The position numbers and the translations under genes are program-made. The notes under the pieces are model-generated. The model saw only the letters and a program-made list of their open reading frames with translations, was not told where the DNA came from and did no database searches. Below are positions 19,454 to 31,104 of a stretch of DNA of 64,000 nucleotides, one piece after another; the first letter of the stretch is position 1; every line of letters begins with the position of its first letter. This stretch comes from Boswellia sacra (taxonomy: Eukaryota > Streptophyta > Magnoliopsida > Sapindales > Burseraceae), in assembly GCA_013180625.2 (NCBI GenBank), contig SNVD02004847.1:124001-188000 (forward strand). The letters run 5' to 3'.

Positions 19454-20644
19454 CTGCATAGGAGCAGAAAAATAAGTAAAAGGCATTGGTTTTTTTATTA
19501 TTAGTATTAAATTTGGATGAGTCTGAATTTTATTAAAATCTAAATGAGTCTACATAAAAATATTTTAATGATATATTTGTTTTTTTATATTTTTAAAATA
19601 TTATGATAAATCTCAAGTTGTTTGTTTTTTTGAGCATAAAATATAAAAAATTAGTATAAAATTTGACATGTATGTCTTTTTAAGTATTATATATGTTTTA
19701 TAATTTACATATTATAGAAATATTTGCAAATTATAAATTAAATGAAATTAAAATCGACTTTTTATAGTTCATTAAAAATTTATATTTTTGGTTACTCTCT
19801 ATTAGAAATAACGTGAAAATTTAAAAAAAAAAGGTAAAAGAAATAGTAACGTACTTACATGATTTTGGAGAATGTTCATTATATTATTATAATGACTAAA
19901 TATTTTTTTTTAAATTGTCCTTCTAATTAGGAAGATGAAGCAATAAGTTGATTTGGAAAAACACAGTCAAAAGGTAAAAAGGTTTTGCAAAATAGTAAAT
20001 AATCAAAATTAATAAGACTATTTTAGAAATTTAAACTAAAGAAATGTATTTTGACATTTTGTCATCGAAATAAAAACTAAAATTTTTATTTTTTTCAATT
20101 CAAATAAATTTATTCGTTTCTTAGACTTTCAAAAATAGAAATAAAAAATATGTAAAATACTTGAACTAAGAATCATTTAAATTTAGAATGCAGATGCAGA
20201 AACAAAATCTTCCTCTAATTCTCTAAAATGTTCTCATATAATCTATTTATTGCCAATTTATATATAACCAAATATTTTATATTTAGGATATTATTATTTA
20301 TTTTTAATTTTATATTATTATTTTTTAGTTGTTTTAAAATTATTTAATAGTCCTTAAGTTATCTTTATATCAAATCTTTAAAAAAATTACCCAATTATAT
20401 ACATCTAAATAAATAGATTCATGATAAATATTAATATGCAAATACTTCTACTATATCAAATAAAATCAAAAATGAAAATAATATATATAAATAATAATAT
20501 ATATAAATATTTTAATTTAGATGTTAAAATAAAAATATATCATTCAGATTTTAATATTTAGTTTTATTCAGACTTCAAATTCAAACCTATGTAGATTTCC
20601 GATAAAATATATTCTCCTTAAATATCCTATTTACTTAACTAAAA

Positions 20645-20690
<46 letters not shown>

Positions 20691-21104
20691 TTATCTCATC
20701 TTTTTAAAAGAATATTGTTAGTCATAGAAAATATATTAATGAGGAGAGAGAAAAAATCAAATTTTAACTATCCTTTATATCAAAATACACTCGTCATCAA
20801 ATTTTTAAAAATTGAAGTAATATTATGTGAATAAAGGATCTATATTCATTTATAAATAAAGATGAAAGCAATTATAGCAAAAATTAATATTGGACGGTCA
20901 TTCATACAGCATTAATAATTATTGATCTGCCTGAAAAATAATAATAAATTTTGCATTTCTAGGAGTTCAGTTGCCATTTATGCACGACGTGGTTAATTTA
21001 AAGGTTGATGATACGAAGAATGCATGCATGGCCTCTCTACCACATCTTATAACTTACTCTATGATATTGTCTGAAAATTATCAATTTCAGATCCAAAAGC
21101 CTAA

Positions 21105-21894
21105 TTAATCGTCTGATTTCTTCTTCAAGAGACACATAATGAAACGATCCTGCACAAGTGAAAATTAAAGAAAAGAAAATGAACAGCTTATTATCAAATT
21201 AAGTTCATTTAATTTTTGTTAGAAATGCAATGAAACCAATTGATTTGATCTCTTTTAAATTTTATAACCTAAAATAATAATAAATAAATAGTTAGTTTAA
21301 AACCAAAATAAATAATTTAAAAAATGATAAGACAAAAATAAAAAAGAACATAAACCTGAAATGATGATTCATTTACGGAATGAACTCGTGGATTTCCTGT
21401 GGATCTTCTAGGTGTCCTGGACGCCTTACGACCACGATCATTATATATGGTAAACCAAAATTCTCTTTTCACCAATCTTCTCATCCTCATGGTTATAGAT
21501 TGCTTTAGACTTACAAGTGATTTTCCAGCATCCATTATTAGTTATCCTTCTCATGTCTGAATTGCTGAAAATTGGATTGAACAAGTAACGCTGCTAGTCA
21601 TTTGGAGCAGTGGGTTGCAAAAGCTCTACATGCATGTGCACAATGAATAAAAAAGGTTACTACTCATCCCAAAATAACTATATATAAGGCAAATGCAACT
21701 CTGCCCGAAAGCTCTTCCGAAACATATGAAATGCAATTGCCTACCACGCAAGTTTGAAGGTTCGTAGTTGCACATATCATCAACTTCCCGAATCATGGCA
21801 AAGTCAATGTTCCTATTATGCATCTTCTCTTCAAGCGTGGTGATGATTTCTTTGTTACTAAGATCGAATCTCTATCCTATGTGTCCTCTGTTTC
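21105..21894 (-). pseudogene. NAC-domain pseudogene (array copy 1)
   Basis: Three exon remnants on the minus strand match the intact copies 2-5. The exon 1 remnant (about 21745-21894) has lost the start region, and the Tyr codon of the GYRF motif is a TAG stop at 21872-21874. The exon 2 remnant (about 21353-21612) has lost the reading after a motif like ILVYH, with adjacent TAA and TGA stops at 21438-21443. Exon 3 (21105-21149) is still clean and ends right after subdomain E (DRFIMCLLK). Upstream of the break the sequence is unrelated to the other units, so the promoter is gone. Confidence 0.8.
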
Positions 21895-22287
21895 GCCTAT
21901 GCAAGCCATCCACCTCCTTAACAATGTGGTCCAACTCGATCTTAATTGGGGTACGATGTTCAACCAGTTAAAAATCCACAGCAGACAAATCTCCTACTGA
22001 TATATTTGCAATGTTCTGTTCTTCTAATGGTAGTGTGGATTCAACGCCTAAGTTATTCACCTGGTTAACAGGGTTTTCCCTGATCTCACTCAAGGTTGAA
22101 GTAGTAGATATAGTCTGCGAATCAGTAGCACACGTGTTTTTTAAAGACGAAATCAGCAGAAAGAATACTGAAGCTTAGTGGAAAAAGAAATTCCATTTTG
22201 TAGTCCTTGTTGTGGCCCAAAACTTTACGAGTGACCTGAAAGACGGAATTAATCAACTGGGTTACAAAGAGGAGAACGTCCGTCCAC

Positions 22288-23688
22288 TTAAGTTGCCAAG
22301 TTTGCTGCGGTGGGACTTTCACTGAAATGAAAATATCCGTTTATGGTAGCACCAACTGCTGACAGAAGAAATGCAGAAAGGAGGACACCCAACTTCTCCC
22401 CAACTATATTCAGTACCATTGATGCTACCTCCAAAACGACAAACAACACCACAATTATATGAATTTTATACACCCCCAGCAGCAATTCAAAGCCCTGGAA
22501 ATTTAGAGAGAGAAAAATTTTCATATGCAACATATGGGATTAATACAAAACAAACCTAATTAATTTCTTTTGGTAAATGAGGGTTTTGTATCAACTATAT
22601 AACGACAAACAACACCACAATTATAGGACTTTCATATGTAACAATGAAAAACCCTGGAATTTAGAGAGAGCAAAATCTTTATATATAACATATGGATTAA
22701 TATAAAACAAACCTAATAAATTATCAAACAGCTTGGTAATTTGAATATCAAATAACAAAATATATACAAAGGAAACTAAATATATTGTTAAATGTCTTCA
22801 AGGGGCAGCCCAGATTGTATTAGGTCAAGGACCGGGTGCTTATCTGCCTTTGAAGTCTCAGGTTAGAACCCTTCGTGATATTTACAAATTTACAAAGAAG
22901 TTCCATTCTCCCATTTAATTCTTTTTTTTTTTTTTCAAAAAGTAGTAGAGGTACTTTAACTGAAGTAATTGCTATATCTAAAAATATACAATTTGAAAAA
23001 GAAATTAGAATTCATACATTCCATGGTGGATATACTAGAGGGACAGACAGGCCAGCTCTCAGAAAATTGATTATATATTAAGTCTGATTATTGAATCAAT
23101 AAATAATTAATCCTATTTTTTCTTTATTAAACATATCTTTTATTTAACTCTACAAAACCATAAAAACCGTAAAATGTTATATTATCACCCCATCTTCTTG
23201 ATTTTATTTAGTTTTATATAATATAAGACTAATTAACTTTTCAATTTTCTTCATTTTAAACACACAAAAAAAGTAAAACTTTTAGTAAAGAATTATAAAT
23301 AAATAGAAAGCACTCTCATATAATTAGTTTTTCATAATCGATTACTTGACTTCCATTTGCAACTTCTTTAGTTTTGTGTTTAACAAGAAAAAAAAAAAAT
23401 TGATAGGTAACAATATGTAAAAATCTAGCCAACCTCCTATAATTTCTGATCCACCCCTCCCTATATTAGAAAACATAAATTGAGAAATTAAAAAGTCCAT
23501 AATTAAATTAATAGCTATCTGGATGTCACTATTTGCATAACTTCAAATATCAAGCAATTTACATAGAAAATGTATGTTACCGAGCATATTGAAAAATTGA
23601 GAAGAGAAGCATCGCTAATTCCAGGATCGCTTTCTCCGTTGTTCAACAAAGTATCATTTCTTCGTTGTTGGAGAGGCGCTCCATCCAT
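22288..23688 (-). CDS. Possible two-exon small membrane protein, unidentified
   Basis: A candidate only. Exon 1 (23581-23688) encodes 36 residues beginning MDGAPLQQRRND and ends at a GTAACA donor in phase 0. A TTTCCAG acceptor then opens exon 2 (22288-22494), also phase 0, with 68 residues to a TAA. The joined product would be 104 aa: a polar N-terminus followed by two hydrophobic segments (around IHIIVVLFVVLEVASMVL and LGVLLSAFLLSAVGATI), suggesting a two-span membrane protein. Further downstream, 21978-22112 is also open on the same strand (contains SEIRENPVNQVNN) but does not join in phase. I do not recognise the family. It could equally be a decayed fragment of a larger gene whose 3' part was cut when NAC unit 1 joined here. 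Confidence 0.35.
22434..22715 (+). repeat. Two tandem ~120-bp direct repeats
   Basis: 22434-22560 and 22602-22715 share long stretches, for example ACGACAAACAACACCACAAT, TTTAGAGAGAG and AAACAAACCTAAT in the same order. The duplication overlaps the acceptor region of the candidate membrane-protein exon 2 and looks recent. Confidence 0.7.
22795..22885 (+). mobile_element. Possible tRNA-derived SINE fragment
   Basis: Contains an A-box-like GGGGCAGCCCAGATTGTA and, about 50 bp on, a B-box-like AGGTTAGAACCCTTCG, the spacing of a pol III internal promoter. Neither box is perfect, and no poly(A) tail or target duplication was resolved. Confidence 0.3.
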
Positions 23689-23849
23689 GCCTTCGATCTT
23701 TCAAACACACAGCAAATTTCCACAAAGGTTTGAGTGACAGCGAAAGGGGGGAAGTGACGAGAGTTAAAGGATTTGGTAAAGTGATAATTAACTCCCCACC
23801 TGTACATCAATTTAAAAGTTTACTTAATTGATTGGATTACAATTAGCCC

Positions 23850-25410
23850 TAGGTGGGTGGTGTTTGGAGCAGATTATAGCGTGGGATTGGACTAGAGCTA
23901 GTCCCAGACCCTTTCAATAGCGACGTTTCAGCAAATCTCCTGTGAAACGTGGGATTGGGAAGTTTTAAACTTGGACGTGAGTTTTTTATTATTTTTTATT
24001 TTTAAATATAATAAATAAAAAGATATATTATTAAATAAATGTTAATATAATAATAAAAATTACTTACAACATAAAACATAATCTAATAATGATATTATTA
24101 CTAATTTTTATTAAACTATAATGTAAAATTATATTTAACTATTTAATTAGTTTCATAATATTACAAACTTTTTATTTTTAATATAATTCAGAATATTATA
24201 ATTAAAATATAATATAATAAGTTGAAGAATAAAATATTATTAAATTCATATTAAATAATATTATAAATACAACTGGTAATAAAAAGTAATATTTAATAAT
24301 TTTTAAATAAATATAATTTTTAACTATATTTAAATATTTAAGTAACTATAAAAATTATGTAATAAAAAATTAAACTTCAATAAAATTATATTAGTTTATA
24401 TTTAAAAAATTATTTTTTAAAATTTTATTATATATTAATATAATTTAGTATCATACTACATCAAAAATAAAATAAAATTATTTATCGTCCGATCTCAATT
24501 CTAATTTTATTTTTATGGGTCTAGCCGTCGGGTCTTGACTCCTAAACGCGCAAGGACACGTTTGGGTGTGGCACAAAGTTTTTTAAAATTTTGTCCTAAA
24601 CGCCTGTTTGATTTATTTTGAAGGGAAATGGGCTAGGACAAAACCACCACGTGGGCCTCCGGGATGGGGACGAACGACCAGATCCTCTTCAGCCTTTTTT
24701 TTTAAATTAATTATATTAATAATATAATAAACAAATGTATTAATAATATATTAAATATTCTATATTTAAAAATGAGTATTTTTAAACTTAAAATAAATGC
24801 ATATAAGAATATAATAAAAAAATATTATTAAATTACAATAAAATAAATCTATTATCATATTATTAATAATTATTTATTATATTTTGGATATAAAAATAAT
24901 ATTATTATATATATAAATAAATGATAAATTAATTAATAATTAATAATTTAATGAAATTAAGACATTATAATTTTATTAAACTAATGAGTTTTGTATATTT
25001 TAAACTTATTAATCAATAAATTATAAATATACATATTTTTTATCATTGTAATTAATAATAAGAAGAAGAATCAGTATACTTTATAAGTAAAAATTAATAT
25101 TATAACATAAGGAATAATTAAAGTAATTTTCATTCAAAGTAAACTTGAATAAAAATTAAAAAGTTTATATTCAAATTTGATTTCTTAAAATATATTATAT
25201 AATAATATAGTTCAGGTTCATAATGTACCAAACATAAGACATTACTATATATAGTTTAATCCTAAATTCTCAGTTCAATCCAGTCTAGTTCCGATCCTAA
25301 TTCTAATCCTTCTCCGGACTAGTCCTGCCTCACAAGTGTAGCTTTATGACTCATGTGGGAGGCGGGCTTAGAATGAGACTGGACTAAACGTAAAGACTAT
25401 CAATCCTAGA
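23850..25410. other. AT-rich block with GC-richer ends, possible degraded DNA transposon
   Basis: About 1.5 kb of extremely AT-rich sequence is interrupted at 24480-24690 and flanked at 23870-23960 and 25270-25410 by GC-richer segments. The flanks contain related palindromic motifs (GGACTAGAGCTAGTCC on the left, GGACTAGTCC on the right). This suggests nested non-autonomous elements, but no convincing inverted ends or target duplication could be placed. No gene seen. Confidence 0.35.
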
Positions 25411-25661
25411 CTCGTGTGCACAAATCAATCAGACGACTCGATATGTTAAACACTAGATTCACCCGTAAAACTTAAAATATTTATAAAGTAATATATAATA
25501 TCGGAATTTATTAAGCAAACCACAAAATAAATTAAATGTTGATATTACAAATATAGTTTGAAATACAATCACTCACTTTATTTTATAAACTAATGCAAAG
25601 ATATGCAAATGACAACCATATATGGAACATATCCTAACTTTATCTATTATTCTTAATAAGG

Positions 25662-25775
25662 CTAATCCGGCCCATGTGCTTCTATAAATAATTTTTCAAA
25701 TCCAATTTCTATTGCGTAGTCAGTTGACTTCAACCTCTGTCGTCTTTCTGACTTTCCAAATCTAGTAGAGCCATT
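25662..25775 (-). other. Exon-like conserved block downstream of NAC copy 2
   Basis: Starts after a TATGCAG acceptor-like site and is open for 37 codons (begins NGSTRFGKSERRQRLKS) to a TAG. It aligns residue by residue with the block of unit 1, sharing RLKST and FEKLF. Its distance from exon 3 (0.8 kb) differs from unit 1 (1.7 kb). Confidence 0.4.
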
Positions 25776-26601
25776 CTGCATATGAGAAGAGAATAAATGA
25801 GTAAAGGGCCTTTGTTTTTTTTTTTTTGTAATTATTATTATTATTATTATCAAGTATGAATGAGTCTGAATTTTATTAAAATCTAAATAAGTTTAAATAA
25901 AAATATTTGAACGATATTTAAAAAAATATGATAATAATTCCGAACTTATCTATAAAATAATTTTTTTTAAAAAAAATTATCCAATTATACACCTAAATGA
26001 ATAGATTCATGATAATATTAATATGCAAATATTTCTACTACATCAAATAAAATCAACAGCAAAAATAATATGTATAAATAAGGATATATATGTAAAAACA
26101 TTAGTTTTTAGATGTTATAATAAAAAAACATATTAATAAGTTTTATGTTTGTGTGTGTGTAATTTATCTTGTATTTACATCATCTTTTTATAAGAATATT
26201 GTTAGTCATAGAAAATATATCAATAAGGAGAAAGAATAAAATAAAATTTTTATCATTTAATATTAAAATATATCTGTCATTAGATTTTTAGACATTGAAG
26301 TAATATTAGGTTAATAGAGGATCTTAATTCGTAAATAAATAAAGAAGAAAGCACTTATAGTAAAAATTAATATTGGATGGTTTTTTTTATTTAACTGTCC
26401 AATTCTATACGTCATTAATACTTTATTGATTTGCCTTAAGAAAATAATAAATTTTGTATTTCTAGGAGTTTCAGTTGCCATGCATGCACGACGTGGTTAA
26501 TTTAAAGGTTGATGATATGAAGAATGCAAGCATGGCCTCTCTAGTAGCTACATCTTACATCATAATATTATCTGCAAATGATTAATTTCAGATCCAAAAG
26601 C

Positions 26602-27368
26602 CTAATCGTCTTTTTTCAAGCGACAGAGAACGAAAGGATCCTGCACAAGTCAAAATTTAAGAAAAGGAAATGAGCAGCTAATTATCAAAACTCATCTAAT
26701 TTTCATTAGAAACGCAATGGAAACCATATTTGCTATCTATAAAATTTTGTAACCTATCATAATAATAAAAAAAATAGTTAGTTTAAAACCAAAATAAATA
26801 ATTTAAAAAATGAAAAAAAAAGAACATATATAAACCTGAAATAATGATTCATTCACAGAATGAAACTCATGAATTTTCCAATTTGTGATCGTCTCCTGAC
26901 CATCATGACGTTTGTAGTAAACTAAAATTCTCTTTTCACCAATTCTCTCATCTTCTTCATTGTAGATCGGTATAGGATTACCAGTGACTCTCCAACGTCC
27001 TTCATTAGTTATCCTTCTAATATTTGAACTGCTGGAAATTGGATTGAACAAGTACCACTGCTGGTCCTCTGGAGCAGTGGGTTGCAAAAGCCCTACATGC
27101 AAGTGCACAAGACATAAAAGGTTACGACTCATCCCCAAACAAGTTCTATATATAAAAGAAAAATGCAACTCTGCCCAAAAGCTCTTCGGAAATATATGAA
27201 ATGCAATTGCCTACCGCGCAAGTCCCAAGGTTCGTATTTGCACATATCATCAACTTCCCGAATCATACGAAAGTTAATGTTCCTATTACGCATCTTCTCT
27301 TCAAGCTTGGTGATGATTTCCTTCTTACTAAGGCGGAATCTGTTTCCTATCGATGAGTGGTACTCCAT
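26602..27368 (-). CDS. Short NAC-domain protein (array copy 2)
   Basis: Three exons: 27215-27368, 26836-27092 and 26602-26640, GT-AG introns, 149 aa. Exon 1 holds NAC subdomains A-B (IGNRFRLSKKEIITKL, EVDDMCKYEPWDLRG); exon 2 holds C-D (QWYLFNPIS, RRITNEGRWRVTG, IGEKRILVYY, WKIHEFHSVNE); exon 3 supplies only DPFVLCRLKK of subdomain E and then stops. Intron positions are those of ordinary plant NAC genes, but the variable C-terminal activation region is absent. NAC domains bind DNA and dimerise; a domain-only protein could act as a competitor or dimer partner, which is inference. The start is MEYHSS at 27366-27368. An upstream in-frame Met (27426-27428) lies in a stretch that is conserved as DNA in other copies and is probably 5' UTR. 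The GYRF Tyr is Asn here, and YWKVTG reads RWRVTG. Confidence 0.8.
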
Positions 27369-27506
27369 TATTTTTCTTTGATGAAATGAATACAAAGTAA
27401 CGAAACAGAAGATATCAGAGAGCAGCAAAATATATAGCTAGGAAATGCTTGTAAACCGATTACAAGGATCGAAGCTACATGCATTCATGTACACTAGCAC
27501 GACGTC

Positions 27507-27516
27507 CTTTATATAA
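27507..27516 (-). promoter_or_regulatory. TATA box of NAC copy 2
   Basis: TTATATAAAG on the minus strand, about 140 bp upstream of the start codon, inside a segment (GGACGTC next to it) conserved upstream of copies 3 and 4. Confidence 0.6.
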
Positions 27517-27679
27517 GAAAATTTTTCGTCAAAGGTCTTCACCTTAACCAAGAAGCTAGGTTAAATTGATTATATGATTAAAAAATTTATGTGCGTAGAG
27601 CAGGGGATTATGGCCAATTTTTTCCAATGCGAGTAGCTGTGTCGAGACTCTTCCAATATTTTCCTTTCTGCTTCCATGC

Positions 27680-27689
27680 CGCGTACGCG
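27680..27689. promoter_or_regulatory. CGCGTACGCG palindrome upstream of NAC copy 2
   Basis: A perfect 10-bp palindrome of two CGCG boxes in an AT-rich setting, 312 bp upstream of the ATG. The same palindrome stands upstream of copies 3 and 4. CGCG boxes are known targets of calmodulin-binding CAMTA factors; binding here is inference. Confidence 0.5.
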
Positions 27690-28616
27690 TTCGTTGCTAA
27701 TTTATGTTTAAATTTCAAGTGTAATTACATATAGATGACCCTCCCATGAACATAAGTAATCAAAAAATTATTGTTATATCTGCCATTAAATTTATCATTT
27801 TCCACTTAATTAATTAATCCTTAATCCCTGACTCACCACCACCAAATAAATGCTAAACAAAATATATTCTTAGATATTTACATGTAATTTACATGGATAT
27901 ATAAATATAAATAAACTTGTCCCGGCTAAGTAACGTTGTAGAGCTTTAAGCCTATATGGCCCTGCGATGCATTTTCCATGTAAATTATGAATTCAAAGTT
28001 TTCTGATTTGTTTTGGTCAATCTCGGCTCACGTTGCACGCACACGCGCATTTAGTTACCTTTCCCATTTTAATCTCTTCTGGTCATTTGCTGTATGGTAA
28101 TGTTCCCTGCAACTTCTTGCGTTGTAATGTGTGTCTTTCTTCCTTCAGAGTATTTAAGCCAAAGACTTTCATTTTGTATTCCAACAACTTTTCCCTGAAC
28201 ACACACTTGGAAATAAAGCTTAAATTTCTTTTCACTCAACAAAATATAATCAGAATTAATGTTATACAATCTGAAAGGACTATTTGTTAGATATTTACAT
28301 TTATAAATATAATTATACAACTTTGTCCCGACAATTACGCAAATGAATTCTAAGATTTCTGATTTGTTTTGGTCAATTAATCTCGGCTTACGTTGCACGC
28401 GCACACGCATTCACCTTTCGCATTTTAATCTTACCGGGAAAACCCCAAGGTTTGGGTGACGTACTAATCTCACTCCCATAGCTTGAGAAGCGACATTTAG
28501 CCCCAACTTTAACACTTCTGTTGAATAACACTTAACAGTATAAGGGTACTAAAATCTTTTTGCTGTTAAATAAGAAAATCATATTACAATTATCTCGCTT
28601 GAACCTGTGATCTCTT

Positions 28617-29213
28617 GACTAAAAGTAACTTGTAACCATCTTAGCAATATGACACTTAATAATGTTAACCTGCATCAATTTTATTTAACATAACATTAAA
28701 TATAAATTATGAAATTTACATCTAAAAATATAAGAAACATGTCATAGAGCTAATCACTTTAAAATTAAGAATAAACAATGTGAATCAAATAGTAATAAAA
28801 TTGTTAATTTAAAAGTTAAAAATATGTTGACAGTGATAAATAAATAATTTATAATATAATAAATAGATTTATATTTAAAAATATAAGTTCATGATAACAA
28901 AAAAATAATAGAAAATTGTTAATTTAAAATATATTGATGATGACAAATAAATAAATTAAAATTATAATAAATAGATTTATAAATAAAAATATAAGTTAAT
29001 GATGATAAATAAATGTTATAAAAGATAATATTTTAATAAACGATAAATATGTTATAATTTATAAATCTATTTATTATGATTATAAATTATTTATTTATCA
29101 TCATCAATATATATTTAATTCCATGATTTATAGTTAATGTTATATTAAATAAAATTGTTGCAACATGTTATTGAATGTCACATTGCTTGTGTGGTTCACA
29201 AGTTATTTTTAGT
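28617..29213. mobile_element. MITE-like element with ~105-bp terminal inverted repeats
   Basis: The left arm (about 28617-28725) and the reverse complement of the right arm (about 29105-29213) match closely, including AACTTGTAACCA/AACTTGTGAACCA and a shared ATCAATTTTATTTAA-like stretch. The interior is AT-rich, with several near-repeats of AATAAATAGATTTATA. No coding capacity. The exact target duplication is unclear. Confidence 0.6.
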
Positions 29214-30845
29214 TAAGGGTGGCAATTTGGGTCACAATGTGCGAATTCGACACAACACGATATGAAAATTTACAGGTTTGGGTTTGACGTAATCGTGTTT
29301 GTGTCGTATTCGTATAAGAATTTTCAACCCGTTTAATAATTATAATATTTTCTCTTTACAATTATATATAAAATTAATATAGTTTAAAACTCACTTTCAA
29401 TATTTTGTTAAGATAAAGCTAAAAAATACTTAAAGAAATTAACTTTGATTATATTAAATGCGATTAATATTACACAAAATAAAAAAATTTCCTAATTTTC
29501 TTTTTAAATTCATTTTATTTTTTGAAAATTTGTTTTTCAAATATAAAGATTGTTGATCATGTAGTCACCGTTCGATCGTGTAGTCATCGGCCAGACGAAA
29601 CTCTTGTATTCCCTTTATTTATGGGGTTCTATAACATATTTTAAAGACATAAATACATAACAATTTAGTTGTTACAATTCAACATTCATTTTCTAATTTG
29701 TCTCTTTTTATTATCCATTTCGTGTGTAAATACACCGTTCTATGTGTCATCTTCCGTGGGAAATTGAGTTAATATTAAATTATAAATAAAATATTGTTTT
29801 ATTTTGAAACTTCATGAAAAAAGCAATCAACTATTAACTATTGATAACATTTTAATTAAAATTGTAAGTTGAATATATATGTGACTCTTAAAATCTTGAT
29901 CATCTCCACTTTTGTTAGTCTTCAACTTCCATGCGATAACAAATGCAAAAATTCAACTCCAGTCCTAATATAGTTGATGATATAAGAAAACAAAATTTGA
30001 GTTTTATTATAAAATTATTAAAATCATCACTTAATGTTTCGATACAATAGTGTTGGGCCAAAATTTGGAGAGGGTATTGAAAAAAATTATATAAATGTAA
30101 AGGGTTCTAACACCACTATACCATGACCTTTAGAGTTAACTATATATTTGTACTTAAATTCACCAACGAAGGAAGCATTGAAAAAGAATTATTTGTCATA
30201 TATATAATTTAGCATACAAAATTTGGGATATAATTTCAAATAAGTATTATTATTCTTAGAATTTTTGGGATTCATGTAATACGATCTTAATTAAATTGAA
30301 TCATAATAAAGACATAATTAATCTAATAAGAAAAGATGTAGCAATATTATTTATATAACAAGTTCTTCCACGTTAACAATATTTATTATTTATTTTCTAA
30401 GTTACTAAGTTTCCACGCACAAAAAAACGGAGCGGTCAACCATTGGGCCAACAAAACAACTACATTATAGGATCTACTTAACTACATTAGGTTAATGTCC
30501 CATGCAGATATTTTAATGAAATATTATTAAATATTTAATAATTTTAAAATAACAATTGATTATTATTTTAGAGTTAAATTTAGTTTAATTATCTTTGCTT
30601 TCCAATAACCATTTCTACAAGAAATTGGATTCGATCAACCGTACATATTATAATTATGAGTCATGGGTAGTACTAGAAAAATTTGCAATATATATATATA
30701 AATTCTTCTCAACACTCGATATTCTAAATACCCCTTTAATTAAAAATTTTTGTCAAGTCCATCCCAATAAATTTACAAATGACATTAATTGACAAATGAA
30801 ATTTAGTATAGAATAATCCTTAATATAATGAAAATCAAGAAAAAT
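29214..30845. other. Inter-unit spacer of the NAC array
   Basis: No gene. 29870-30370 resembles 62960-63480, and 30120-30190 resembles 34090-34190 and 48190-48270, so this spacer belongs to the repeated architecture. A GGTGGCAATTTGGGT motif near 29219 followed by ACACAACACGATATGAAAA looks like the end of an unidentified repeat. Confidence 0.55.
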
Positions 30846-31002
30846 AAATAATATTTATTAAGCAAACCATAAAATAAATTAAAAGTTTATATTACAAATA
30901 TACTTTTAAGTACATTCACTATACGGTATAAATTAATCCAAAGATAGGCAAAATAAAAGCCATATATTTAACGGTACTCAATATATCATAACTTCATTAT
31001 TA

Positions 31003-31104
31003 AAAATTGACAAGACATATACTCCTATAAAATATTTTTATAATCCAACTTATCATGCTGCAGTTGCCTTCAAATCTTTCCTTTATATTTCTTATCGACC
31101 CATC
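31003..31104 (-). other. Exon-like block downstream of NAC copy 3, frame not conserved
   Basis: Homologous in DNA to the blocks of units 1, 2 and 5 and begins GATGGGTCGATAAGAAAT after an acceptor-like TGTGTAG. Small indels shift the frame away from the RLKST/FEKLF reading seen in units 1 and 2. This argues against strong protein constraint. Confidence 0.4.

Larger units (their letters stand above)
19020..21896 (-). repeat. NAC tandem-repeat unit 1 (truncated at its 5' end)
   Basis: First of five dispersed copies of one unit. In 5' to 3' order on the minus strand it contains the NAC remnant, a conserved noncoding block (about 20960-21045), the exon-like block 19346-19453 and a conserved tail (about 19116-19290) shared with the other units. 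Homology to the other units stops abruptly just upstream of the codon for the GYRF motif, at about 21880-21896. The promoter part of the unit is therefore missing. Confidence 0.75.
25470..28435 (-). repeat. NAC tandem-repeat unit 2
   Basis: Complete unit: upstream region, gene copy 2, RY/ACGT noncoding block (about 26460-26545), exon-like block and conserved tail (ATTAAGCAAACCACAAAATA near 25507). At the 5' end a stretch containing ACGTTGCACGC is present twice (about 28030 and 28390), an internal duplication. Homology to units 3 and 4 stops near 28430 at TTAATCTT. Confidence 0.75.

Noticed and set aside
22930..23081. Possible organelle-derived gene fragment (frame containing GTLTEVIAISKN)
   Set aside because: The wording looks protein-like but I could not match it to any plastid or mitochondrial gene, so no call is made.
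27369..27428. Upstream Met (MLLSDI-) that would extend NAC copies 2-4
   Set aside because: The stretch is conserved as DNA in several copies, but the canonical NAC N-terminus begins at the later Met (MDPLTGYRF) and copy 5 starts there too; read as 5' UTR.
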